From assembly GCA_038525605.1 (NCBI GenBank), contig JBCBHL010000209.1, positions 1 to 12,859 on the forward strand: DNA of 12,859 bases, in the 5' to 3' direction. Both the position numbers and the translations under genes were made by a program. Positions 1-6,891 of this stretch are shown in pieces. Under the pieces are notes generated by a model. That model saw only the letters and a program-made list of their open reading frames with translations, ran no database searches and was not told the origin of the DNA. Positions within the stretch are counted from its first letter, which is position 1. Each line of letters starts with the position of its first letter. Source of the DNA: JANSWY01 sp038525605 (lineage in GTDB: Bacteria > Bacteroidota > Bacteroidia > Cytophagales > Cyclobacteriaceae).

Positions 1-335
1 AAAAGCCTATTCTCTGCATGTTTTTGCGTCTCAAGATCTTCAAAGCTTTGTGTGATCAGGTCGTAGGCGCTTTGGAGTTCCTTATATTGCGGCTGATTTC
101 TGTAGGTTCGACTAAAATCGTGATGTTTGATTGAAAGTAAAAACCTCGTAAAATCCCGCTCTGTTCTGCCGAGGTACCAGATTAACTCCACAGCTGAGAT
201 AACGGCTATCAGCGATAACATAATGGGCGTTACCACAAGATCAGTCTCATAATAACTCACCACAGCAGCTATGATCAATAGTGCCAGAACTACTACTCTG
301 ACCGTAATTCTAAATCCATTGTTACTAAAGATCAT
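1..335 (-). CDS. Sensor histidine kinase, N-terminal part (partial at window edge)
   Basis: This reading frame starts at ATG (335-333) and stays open to the window edge, giving about 111 visible residues. It begins MIFSNNGFRITVRVVV. Two hydrophobic segments follow, at about residues 10-28 and 33-55, separated by only a few polar residues. Next comes a charged helical stretch (LGRTERDFTRFLLSIKHHDF, then QYKELQSAYDLI) of the kind that links the membrane hairpin to the PAS/dimerisation region in Bacteroidota kinases. No H-box or ATPase domain is visible because the gene is cut. The start overlaps the last 11 nt of the response regulator gene, which implies translational coupling and a matched two-component pair. 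The kinase assignment rests on this context and on resemblance of the N-terminus to kinases paired with sigma-54 regulators. A different membrane partner cannot be excluded. Confidence 0.75.
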   Translation of the reverse strand, partial: MIFSNNGFRITVRVVVLALLIIAAVVSYYETDLVVTPIMLSLIAVISAVELIWYLGRTERDFTRFLLSIKHHDFSRTYRNQPQYKELQSAYDLITQSFEDLETQKHAENRL

Positions 336-1659
336 ACTTTTTAATTTTTCTGTAAAGGGTATTTCTCCCGATTCCAAGCTCCTGAGCTGCCCTGCTGATG
401 TTACCTGAATGTCTGGCAATGATTTCAGCGATCTTTTCCTTTTCAACAGCATAGAGATTATCAGCTTGATCTCCCTGCGAAAAATCCATTTCATGAAGAG
501 GTTGTCCGCCTTCTCCCTGTAATATCACCATCCGCTCGATGGTATTTTCCAGCTCCCTCACATTGCCTGGCCATGTGTGTTTCCTCATTGCTGCTATGTC
601 ACTTTGTTTAAGCTTAAGTTGCTTGTTATATTTGTGATTGAAAATATGAAGAAAGTGATCTGTCAGCGCTTTGAAATCATCCATTCTATGTCTTAAAGCA
701 GGAATTTCCAGAACTACTGTATTAATTCTAAAAAATAAATCCTGTCGCAAATGCTGACCGTCCGCAAGCTGTTCAATGGTGAGGTGAGTCGCACAAATAA
801 GTCTGAAGTTAACCAGTCTCGGCTGATGTTCACCCACCCGCATTACCTCTCTGTTTTGCAAAACCGTCAGTAGCTTGGCCTGTTGACGCTTCGGGAGTTC
901 ACCGATCCCGTCGAGAAACAATGTACCTAAATTCGCTGCTTCAATCAAACCGGCTTTCGCTTTTCCAGCATCCGTGAAGGCGCCTTCTGCGTGACCAAAA
1001 AGAATCGACTCGAACAAAGTTTCGTGGGTAGCACTCAAATCGACATGCACAAAAGGTTCTGTTACCCTTCCTGATTCTCTGTGAATCAATCGGGCAATCA
1101 TCTCCTTTCCTGTGCCATGCTCACCAGTCACCAAAACCGGAGCATCTGTATCGGCAATTTTCAAAATGGTCTGATGAATCATTTGGATGTTTTCAGACTG
1201 TCCGGGAACATAATTGGTCGTTTTGTTCAGCTGATTGATCAAAGTTTCATTCTGCCTGGTTAAATCTGTAACCTGCTGCTGCGAACGTGATAGCGTAAGG
1301 GCAGCTCTTACTGTTGCTATCAGCTTTTCATTGGCAAATGGTTTCTCCAGAAAATCCGTTGCGCCGAGTTTCAATGATTTAACTGCTACGTCTATAAATC
1401 CATGCGCTGTGAGAATAACAATTGAGATATGCGGCCACTTTTCTTTGATTTTGGCAATCCAGGCAAGTCCTTCATTACCATCTGATACACCAATTGCGAA
1501 ATTCAAATCCAATAGGATGACCTTGATATCATTCGCGGTAAGCTGATTTTCAAGCAGGTTGGGATGAGTAAGGGTCAGGACATCTCCAAAATCATCTTCC
1601 AAAACCATTTTGATGGTATGCAATAAAAGCGGATCGTCATCGATTGCTACAATTTCCAT
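325..1659 (-). CDS. Sigma-54-dependent response regulator (NtrC family) with atypical Walker B
   Basis: This is a cytoplasmic transcription activator of 444 residues. Its receiver domain (about 1-120) has the acidic pocket IDDDP, phospho-acceptor Asp51, Thr84 and Lys106. The AAA+ domain (about 150-380) has Walker A GEHGTGKE at 179-186, GAFTDA at 226-231, two candidate arginine fingers (Arg305, Arg311) and sensor II WPGNVRELEN at 363-372. A Fis-type helix-turn-helix (about 415-444) ends the protein. Walker B reads LFLDGIGEL, so the usual catalytic Glu after the Asp is Gly (codon at 907-909), and the sensor I ATN is ATH. The open frame extends 15 nt further to a TTG at 1674, but the ATG at 1659 puts the receiver domain at its normal distance and is preferred. 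The kinase gene overlaps its 3' end and the ABC permease is divergent. It probably activates the permease promoter and, through the palindrome 19 nt upstream of its start, may control itself. Confidence 0.93.
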   Translation of the reverse strand: MEIVAIDDDPLLLHTIKMVLEDDFGDVLTLTHPNLLENQLTANDIKVILLDLNFAIGVSDGNEGLAWIAKIKEKWPHISIVILTAHGFIDVAVKSLKLGATDFLEKPFANEKLIATVRAALTLSRSQQQVTDLTRQNETLINQLNKTTNYVPGQSENIQMIHQTILKIADTDAPVLVTGEHGTGKEMIARLIHRESGRVTEPFVHVDLSATHETLFESILFGHAEGAFTDAGKAKAGLIEAANLGTLFLDGIGELPKRQQAKLLTVLQNREVMRVGEHQPRLVNFRLICATHLTIEQLADGQHLRQDLFFRINTVVLEIPALRHRMDDFKALTDHFLHIFNHKYNKQLKLKQSDIAAMRKHTWPGNVRELENTIERMVILQGEGGQPLHEMDFSQGDQADNLYAVEKEKIAEIIARHSGNISRAAQELGIGRNTLYRKIKKYDL

Positions 1660-1678
1660 AAGTAAATATAACAAATGT

Positions 1679-1697
1679 GTGTTCCAGGTTGGAACAC
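1679..1697. promoter_or_regulatory. Perfect palindrome, candidate enhancer site for the sigma-54 regulator
   Basis: The sequence is GTGTTCCA-GGT-TGGAACAC, with 8-bp perfect arms and a 3-nt centre. A further TGTTC half site at 1702-1706 pairs with GAACA (1692-1696), so three related half sites are packed together. The palindrome lies 19 nt upstream of the regulator ATG. Its centre is about 120 bp upstream of the start point predicted for the permease promoter, a usual distance for an NtrC-type enhancer. Dyad sites fit dimeric Fis-type helix-turn-helix domains. That this regulator binds here is inferred from position and symmetry. Confidence 0.6.
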
Positions 1698-1780
1698 CTG
1701 TTGTTCTTTATCGCCCAATTTTGATACATTTAAGGAATAAACACAACTTTAACTCACTGATAATCTATACTTTACATAGT

Positions 1781-1796
1781 CTGGCAGACTTTTAGC
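1781..1796 (+). promoter_or_regulatory. Candidate sigma-54 (-24/-12) promoter of the ABC permease gene
   Basis: The sequence CTGGCA-GACTTTTA-GC has the invariant GG (1783-1784) and GC (1795-1796) separated by exactly 10 nt. The consensus is TGGCACG-N4-TTGC. The -24 half matches well (CTGGCA), while the -12 half is weaker (TAGC instead of TTGC). Transcription would begin near 1808, giving a leader of about 14 nt before the ATG at 1822. The adjacent sigma-54 activator gene supports the call. Confidence 0.5.
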
Positions 1797-1821
1797 CCAT
1801 AGTAGGTCAAACACGATAATT

Positions 1822-4242
1822 ATGAACAGGAATTTATTTAAATCGATCCTTCGCAACCTTTGGAGAAACAGAGTTACTTCAGCGATCAACGTTCTGGGAC
1901 TCACAATGGGCTTAAGCAGTTGCTTGTTTTTATATGTGAATTTCAAATATGAAAATACATTTGACACGCATCAGCCTAAAGCTGATCGCATTTACAGGGT
2001 GAACATTACTACGGAATATCCCAGTAATACCATTAAAGCAGGCAACACTGAATCCATGCTGGCCAAATCCATTAAAAATGAATTTCCTGAATTGGCAGCT
2101 GTTACTCAGATCACTGGCGCCAATGCGATGGTAACCGTTAATCCGGGTACCGATAACGAAAAATTGTTTGAAGAAACGAGAGCCAGTTTGTTTTTCGCTG
2201 ATAGTCTATTTCTGAAAAATTTCGATTATGATTTCATTGCAGGTAACCCCAGAACCGCATTGGACGATCCCTCTTCAATCGTGCTCACTCAGCAGCTGGT
2301 GGAGAAATATTACCCTTCCTACCTGGGGCGGGAAGGCGATTTGATGGGTAAAGAAATCGAGCTATTTGAAAAGTTCAGAACCAGAATTACAGGTATCATC
2401 AAAACACCCGCAAAAAATACCAATATTCCCCTAAAGGGTTTGGTATCTATTGAAATGTATTACAAAGAAAATGAGTGGGACAGAGACAACTGGAACAACA
2501 TCTCCCAGCTGATGACTTTTGTTGTATTGCAACCCAATCAAGATCCTGCAAACATCGAAAGCAGATTTCCTGCGATGGTCGAGAAATATCGAAGTAAAGA
2601 AAGTGCTGAAATGATCAGTTACAGTCTATTAAACCTAAAGGAGTTACACAACGCATCGGAATGGGGTATGTATGTAGGGAACTACACCTCTTCTCCCGTC
2701 GTAATGATTGCTCTGCTGGCAATCGGTCTGTTTATTTTGGTATCGGCCTGTATCAATTTCATCAATTTGCAGACTGCTCAATCTGTAACCCGAGCAAAAG
2801 AGGTTGGCATCAGAAAAGTACTGGGCGGCAGCAGGGGCCAGCTGATTTTTCAGTTTCTCATTGAAACAGCCGTGCTGACATCCATTTCCTTCCTGATTGC
2901 TTTATGGATTACCGAATTTATGCTGAATGCCTGGAATGGATTATTGGCCATAGTAGAAATGGACTTACAACTGGACTTTACAGTTTTACTGGTTGGAGTT
3001 GCCCTGATTCTGATTGTGACACTGATATCCGGAATGTATCCGGCCATTAGGTTGTCATCTTTCCAGCCGTCGGAGACTCTGAAAAGCAAATCGCTGACAG
3101 GAGGAAAGAAGGGTGGTTTGAGCTTGCGACAGGTTTTAGTCACTGTGCAGTTTGTGATTTCTCAGATCCTGGTAATTGGCACGATCGTCATTGCCTTTCA
3201 GATGAATTACTTTCTCAACAAAGAACTGGGATTTGAAAAGGAAAATATTTTACATGTTGATAGTTTCGAGCCTGATGCTAATCAAATCAAGCAGATTGAA
3301 CAGGGTTTGGATGCGATTCCTGAAATCAATTCTTACTCTATATCATCGGGACCTCCGGTATCAGAAAGATACAATACCACGTTTTACATAGTTGGAGATG
3401 AAAGCAGAGAAGCTATCAAAGCAGGTAATAAATTTGTTGACCATCGCTACCTTCAAAATTATGAGATTGAATTGATCGCAGGTAGGAATTTCCGTGCAGA
3501 TGAAATCAACGATGAGATTGGTGGCTTCATCGTAAACGAAACGCTGGTAGCATATTTCAGATTGGAAAATAACAAGGATGCAATCGGCAAACTGATCAAC
3601 TGCTATGGTGTAAAAGCGCCGATTGTCGGGATTATCAAAGATTATCATCACAGACAACTCAACAAAGAAATTGATCCGTTGATTATGATGCCTTTTCAAA
3701 CTCATATGAACAGTGTGGATATCAAGGTCAACAGTCAGAATGTGGGTACTGCGCTACCAAAAATCCGAAGTTTGTGGACCGAAGTTTTTCCAAACAGGTT
3801 GTTCAAACAGGAATCTATAGACGAATACCTGGAAGAATTTTACATCGTAGAAGAGATTATGTTTAAAAGCATTCGGTTGTTTACCATTATCGCCATCATC
3901 ATCGGTTGTCTGGGACTTTATGCACTGGTTTCCTTTATGGCAATTCAGAAAACAAAAGAGATAGCAGTGAGAAAAGTGCTGGGAGCTTCTTACATCCAGT
4001 TGTTGAACATCTTCACCAGAAGGTTTTTTGTATTGATCCTTATTGCATTTGTCATTGCGGCGCCTCTTGCCTATTCAGTCATGAACCTCTGGTTGCAAAA
4101 CTATCCTTACAGGATTACCATCGGGTGGGAGGTGTTTGCTTTAGGGCTATTCATCACCCTGATGCTGACGACCATTACAGTAGGGTATATTTCGTGGAGA
4201 ACGGCAGCTGCCAACCCAGCGGAGACCTTACAGTATGAATAA
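1822..4242 (+). CDS. MacB/FtsX-type ABC transporter permease with two FtsX domains
   Basis: This is an inner-membrane protein of 806 residues in the Bacteroidota double-FtsX permease family. The N-terminus (LRNLWRNRVTSAINVLGL) leads into transmembrane segment 1 (about 20-42), followed by a periplasmic MacB_PCD-like domain (about 45-285). The first FtsX domain has three segments between about 290 and 420 and contains AKEVGIRKVLGGSRGQL. A second copy of the layout follows: a segment at about 434-463, a second periplasmic domain, and a C-terminal FtsX domain with three segments containing TKEIAVRKVLGASYIQL. The paired IRKVLG and VRKVLG loops are where such permeases contact their ATPase. No ATPase gene is in the window, so it must come from elsewhere. 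Family roles include export of peptides, lipids or macrolides and mechanotransmission. The substrate is unknown. The gene is divergent from the sigma-54 regulator and probably under its control. Confidence 0.93.
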   Translation: MNRNLFKSILRNLWRNRVTSAINVLGLTMGLSSCLFLYVNFKYENTFDTHQPKADRIYRVNITTEYPSNTIKAGNTESMLAKSIKNEFPELAAVTQITGANAMVTVNPGTDNEKLFEETRASLFFADSLFLKNFDYDFIAGNPRTALDDPSSIVLTQQLVEKYYPSYLGREGDLMGKEIELFEKFRTRITGIIKTPAKNTNIPLKGLVSIEMYYKENEWDRDNWNNISQLMTFVVLQPNQDPANIESRFPAMVEKYRSKESAEMISYSLLNLKELHNASEWGMYVGNYTSSPVVMIALLAIGLFILVSACINFINLQTAQSVTRAKEVGIRKVLGGSRGQLIFQFLIETAVLTSISFLIALWITEFMLNAWNGLLAIVEMDLQLDFTVLLVGVALILIVTLISGMYPAIRLSSFQPSETLKSKSLTGGKKGGLSLRQVLVTVQFVISQILVIGTIVIAFQMNYFLNKELGFEKENILHVDSFEPDANQIKQIEQGLDAIPEINSYSISSGPPVSERYNTTFYIVGDESREAIKAGNKFVDHRYLQNYEIELIAGRNFRADEINDEIGGFIVNETLVAYFRLENNKDAIGKLINCYGVKAPIVGIIKDYHHRQLNKEIDPLIMMPFQTHMNSVDIKVNSQNVGTALPKIRSLWTEVFPNRLFKQESIDEYLEEFYIVEEIMFKSIRLFTIIAIIIGCLGLYALVSFMAIQKTKEIAVRKVLGASYIQLLNIFTRRFFVLILIAFVIAAPLAYSVMNLWLQNYPYRITIGWEVFALGLFITLMLTTITVGYISWRTAAANPAETLQYE

Positions 4243-4257
4243 AGTCAAAAAAATACG

Positions 4258-4298
4258 TAACAATGCCGGGCGGAGCGAAGCTCCGCCCGGCATTGTTA
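4258..4298. terminator. 19-bp perfect GC-rich hairpin between convergent genes
   Basis: The left arm TAACAATGCCGGGCGGAGC (4258-4276) is exactly complementary to 4280-4298 across a GAA loop. An A7 run lies just to the left (4247-4253). Read leftward, the stem is therefore followed by CGTA and a T run, as in an intrinsic terminator for the SAP gene. Read rightward, there is only a TTGTTATGTT tail, so termination of the permease transcript would rely on the stem itself. Both neighbouring genes point towards it. The stem is much more GC-rich than its surroundings, so it could instead be a REP-like dispersed element. Confidence 0.75.
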
Positions 4299-4455
4299 TG
4301 TTAAAGGCTCCCGTTCTCAATAACAACAAAACCACTATTACACCAAATAATTGAGTTTTTCTCAGCATTCTAAAGGTCGTAAGGAAATACTCTTCCAATC
4401 TTTAGCTGTGGTGCTATCCCTGCTTAAAATGTTCAAGACTGTTTAATGAATACGG

Positions 4456-5058
4456 TTATTCCTGTATTAATCTTAAGTCAGACTTTTCATATTTTACAAA
4501 TCCCTGATCCATTGGCAATGTCTTTTTCAGTAGCCAATACTTTTTCACATCTTTAATGGTGTAGCCAGGATTGTCTTCCAGAAAATCCCGAATGTATTGG
4601 CTATACATATTGTTGTCGGCTATTTCACGGCTAAAATCCGGATTTTCTTTTCTCATCTCAAGCCTATTCCATTCCTTGACAGCATCTTCAAGTGTTTTTC
4701 CAGCATTTGATTTCACCCAATCCATAAAGTCACTATGGCATTTGAATTTATCTCCTATCTGATTACTCATAAAACGCCTGAAGTTTGGACCAAATGATAC
4801 ATTATCTGTGATGATGGTCTCTAATGACAATTCAGATTTAGCCCAATTAAACTTTGACTTCTTTTTCTGCTTTTCTGGTAAAAGTTTTAGTTCCCCATTA
4901 TGATCGAGGGCATGCATAATTCTGTCCCGAAGGTCGAATTTTCTTCCATTTGCTGGTAACCCTGAGCTCTTACAAATAGCTTCCAGCTCTTCCTTCAGCC
5001 AATACCATTGATTAAATTCTTCTCCGCTTTTTATGTTTTCAAAATCGGGTCTGGACAC
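4456..5058 (-). CDS. SAP domain / DUF6434-like protein
   Basis: This is a 200-residue soluble protein with no signal peptide. Residues about 18-52 (YWLKEELEAICKSSGLPANG, then FDLRDRIMHAL) match a SAP helix-extension-helix motif, usually a DNA-binding element. A Lys-rich linker (PEKQKKKSK, about 61-69) follows. Next is a region of about 70-135 with NWAKSELSLE, DNVSFGPNFRRFM and KCHSDFMDWVKSNAGKTLEDA, which resembles DUF6434. The tail (about 140-200) repeats a similar helical style (YIRDFLEDNPGYTIKDVKKYW). The start is GTG at 5058. An in-frame stop 27 nt upstream, with no ATG in between, forces this choice or a later one, and the SRPDFENIKSGEEFNQWYWL start looks natural for the family. The role is unknown. 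The gene is convergent with the permease and probably ends at the hairpin near 4258. Confidence 0.85.
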   Translation of the reverse strand: MSRPDFENIKSGEEFNQWYWLKEELEAICKSSGLPANGRKFDLRDRIMHALDHNGELKLLPEKQKKKSKFNWAKSELSLETIITDNVSFGPNFRRFMSNQIGDKFKCHSDFMDWVKSNAGKTLEDAVKEWNRLEMRKENPDFSREIADNNMYSQYIRDFLEDNPGYTIKDVKKYWLLKKTLPMDQGFVKYEKSDLRLIQE

Positions 5059-5301
5059 TTGTTTTTGAGTTATGTGTAACGATTAAATAGAAAACATATG
5101 GATGATGGAATATGTTTTGTCAGCCCGTTAGTACATCATTTTTTGTCATGTCGTGACCAGCCACTTCATACTGGTAATTATCATCAACTATCGGTTTAAA
5201 TAAGCTTCCGCCCAAGTTACAATAGGCATTGAAACTCACTTTTACATTTTCCTTTCATAGATTCCCAATCAAATATAAATGGAAGAGCTTGTTGTTTTAG
5301 A

Positions 5302-6747
5302 TTAATCAATCTTATAGAATTTGTCCTCTTTATTCCAAACCAACTGAATCTGTTCGCCTGAAAGATCGAAGAATAATTCTCTTCCTGTTTTTAAGTCAAT
5401 AAAGTTCATGCTATCAAGCGCCAAAAACTCAAACTCTCCGCGCTCCCTTGCATCCAGTATCAAATGAATGCCATCGGAGGAAATTTCAAACATAGGTTCG
5501 GACGATGTTGGATCAAACGAATACTTGCCTACCAAACTATCTAGCTGGGTAGATTTAAGATTGACAACCTCCACTTCTTTTGATGAAATAATATTCCAGC
5601 CATAATAGTTTGATACGGACCTTAAAATTTCATTGATGAGCAAACGGCCATCATCTCCATTTGCAAAAACAATGACTGCATTTCCTTGGTGGGCGAAAGC
5701 AATCATATCAGTTGCAAATCCTACTGTTTTGCCGTTATGCTGAAATCTAAGAGAGTCACCGCTCCAAACTAATTGAGGTCCTAACCCCCAGTCATTCAAA
5801 TGTTTAGTGAGCATGGCTTCAACCGTTGTCCTTTTCAGGATTCCATTTTGCTTACCGTTTAATATTTGCTGAATTTCAACACAATACTTAGCCAAATCTT
5901 CCGGTGTTGTCCATAATCCGGCAGCAGCCTGCTCAGGATAATTATGCCAATAGCCTTTGATCAGTTCACCGTTTGAATCATATGCTGCACTAGCTTTATG
6001 ACGATCGTTTTTAGGATCTAAGTGCCTGAAAGTTGTATTGCTCATATCAAGCGGTTTGAAAAAATTTTCTTCCATATATGCTTCGAATGAAATCTCACTA
6101 ACATCTTCGATCACTTTTTGCATAGTGGTATATCCTCCGCCGGAATAACTCCAACCTGATCCCGGCATTGAACTAACGACCACCTTTTGGGAATTACCCT
6201 CGCCATTCAGGACTTGTTCTAAGGTTGGAAGCGTATCACTTTGACTATATCCCGGAAACCCATAAACTGTGGTGCCTGCGGTATGAGTGAGTAACCGTCG
6301 CATGGTTACTTTACTCTCATTTGTCAATTTATTGTCTTCAATTTTCCAATCCTTCAGGTATTGATTCACATCAACATCCAAACCCAGCTTCCCTTCTTCC
6401 ATCAACTTCAAAGGTGCCAGAGCGGATATTGGTTTACTGATAGATCCGGCTTGAAAAAGTGTGTTAGTATTCACTTCGATGGAATCAATTGTGTTAGCTA
6501 ACCCGTAACCTTTTGACCAACGAATCTCACCATCTTTTACAACTGAAATACTTATTCCAGGCACATGGTAATATGCCATTCTGTCTAAAATCGAATAGGT
6601 ATCTGACGAATCGGTCTTGATACTAATTGCTGTTTGAAGTCCATTTTCAATAGCCTGAATTTCTTCGTCAATTGGGTTTACAGTGGTTTGAACACACCCT
6701 CCAAAGAGGATGGTTATCATTATCACAATACTAATTTTATTTTCCAT
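5302..6747 (-). CDS. Lipoprotein serine hydrolase, beta-lactamase/PBP fold
   Basis: This is an enzyme of 481 residues in the class C beta-lactamase/D-Ala-D-Ala carboxypeptidase superfamily (PF00144). The N-terminus MENKISIVIMITILFGGC resembles a lipoprotein signal with Cys18 as the lipidation site, although Phe at -3 is off-consensus. The nucleophile motif is Ser102-Ile-Ser-Lys105 in FQAGSISKPI. The Tyr-X-Asn site is Tyr201-Ser-Gly (WSYSGGGYT), and the third box is His337-Asn-Gly (FQHNGKTVG). LLTHTAGT at 152-159 is also typical. Residues about 390-481 form an extra beta-rich domain like those found C-terminal in periplasmic serine hydrolases. It is probably envelope-anchored. Esterase, peptidase and amidase activities are all possible, and a true beta-lactamase is unlikely. 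The next gene upstream on the same strand (6892-7956) belongs to the same superfamily. Confidence 0.9.
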   Translation of the reverse strand: MENKISIVIMITILFGGCVQTTVNPIDEEIQAIENGLQTAISIKTDSSDTYSILDRMAYYHVPGISISVVKDGEIRWSKGYGLANTIDSIEVNTNTLFQAGSISKPISALAPLKLMEEGKLGLDVDVNQYLKDWKIEDNKLTNESKVTMRRLLTHTAGTTVYGFPGYSQSDTLPTLEQVLNGEGNSQKVVVSSMPGSGWSYSGGGYTTMQKVIEDVSEISFEAYMEENFFKPLDMSNTTFRHLDPKNDRHKASAAYDSNGELIKGYWHNYPEQAAAGLWTTPEDLAKYCVEIQQILNGKQNGILKRTTVEAMLTKHLNDWGLGPQLVWSGDSLRFQHNGKTVGFATDMIAFAHQGNAVIVFANGDDGRLLINEILRSVSNYYGWNIISSKEVEVVNLKSTQLDSLVGKYSFDPTSSEPMFEISSDGIHLILDARERGEFEFLALDSMNFIDLKTGRELFFDLSGEQIQLVWNKEDKFYKID

Positions 6748-6854
6748 GGCTCATAAATACCTGTAACGTCTGGCAGTCATCCCCAAAGTCGGATGAAATC
6801 GCATGAGACTTTTCAAATTTCTATGAAGGTATCGGATTGCAGGGGGAATTGCAA

Positions 6855-6870
6855 ATAGCCCCGAGGCTAT
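6855..6870 (-). terminator. Short hairpin after the second serine hydrolase (weak terminator)
   Basis: The arms ATAGCC and GGCTAT form a 6-bp stem with a CCGA loop, located 22 nt beyond the leftward stop at 6892. Read leftward it is followed by TTTGCAATT, which is only partly U-rich. It may attenuate rather than stop transcription into the next hydrolase gene. Confidence 0.35.
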
Positions 6871-6891
6871 AAAAGTGTCTTTTTCTTTGAT

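Noticed and set aside
1235..1546. Rightward 103-residue frame inside the response regulator
   Set aside because: It is antisense to the receiver and linker region of a clear gene and has no family features, so it is a shadow frame.
3361..3705. Leftward 114-residue frame inside the permease gene
   Set aside because: It is antisense to the second periplasmic domain of the permease with no domain signal, so it is a shadow frame.
4228..4368. Leftward 46-residue frame beginning MLRKTQLFGVIVVLLLL, passing through the hairpin and into the permease 3' end
   Set aside because: It looks like a signal peptide but is read through the terminator stem and antisense to a real gene. The hydrophobic run is low in information, so it is more likely chance.
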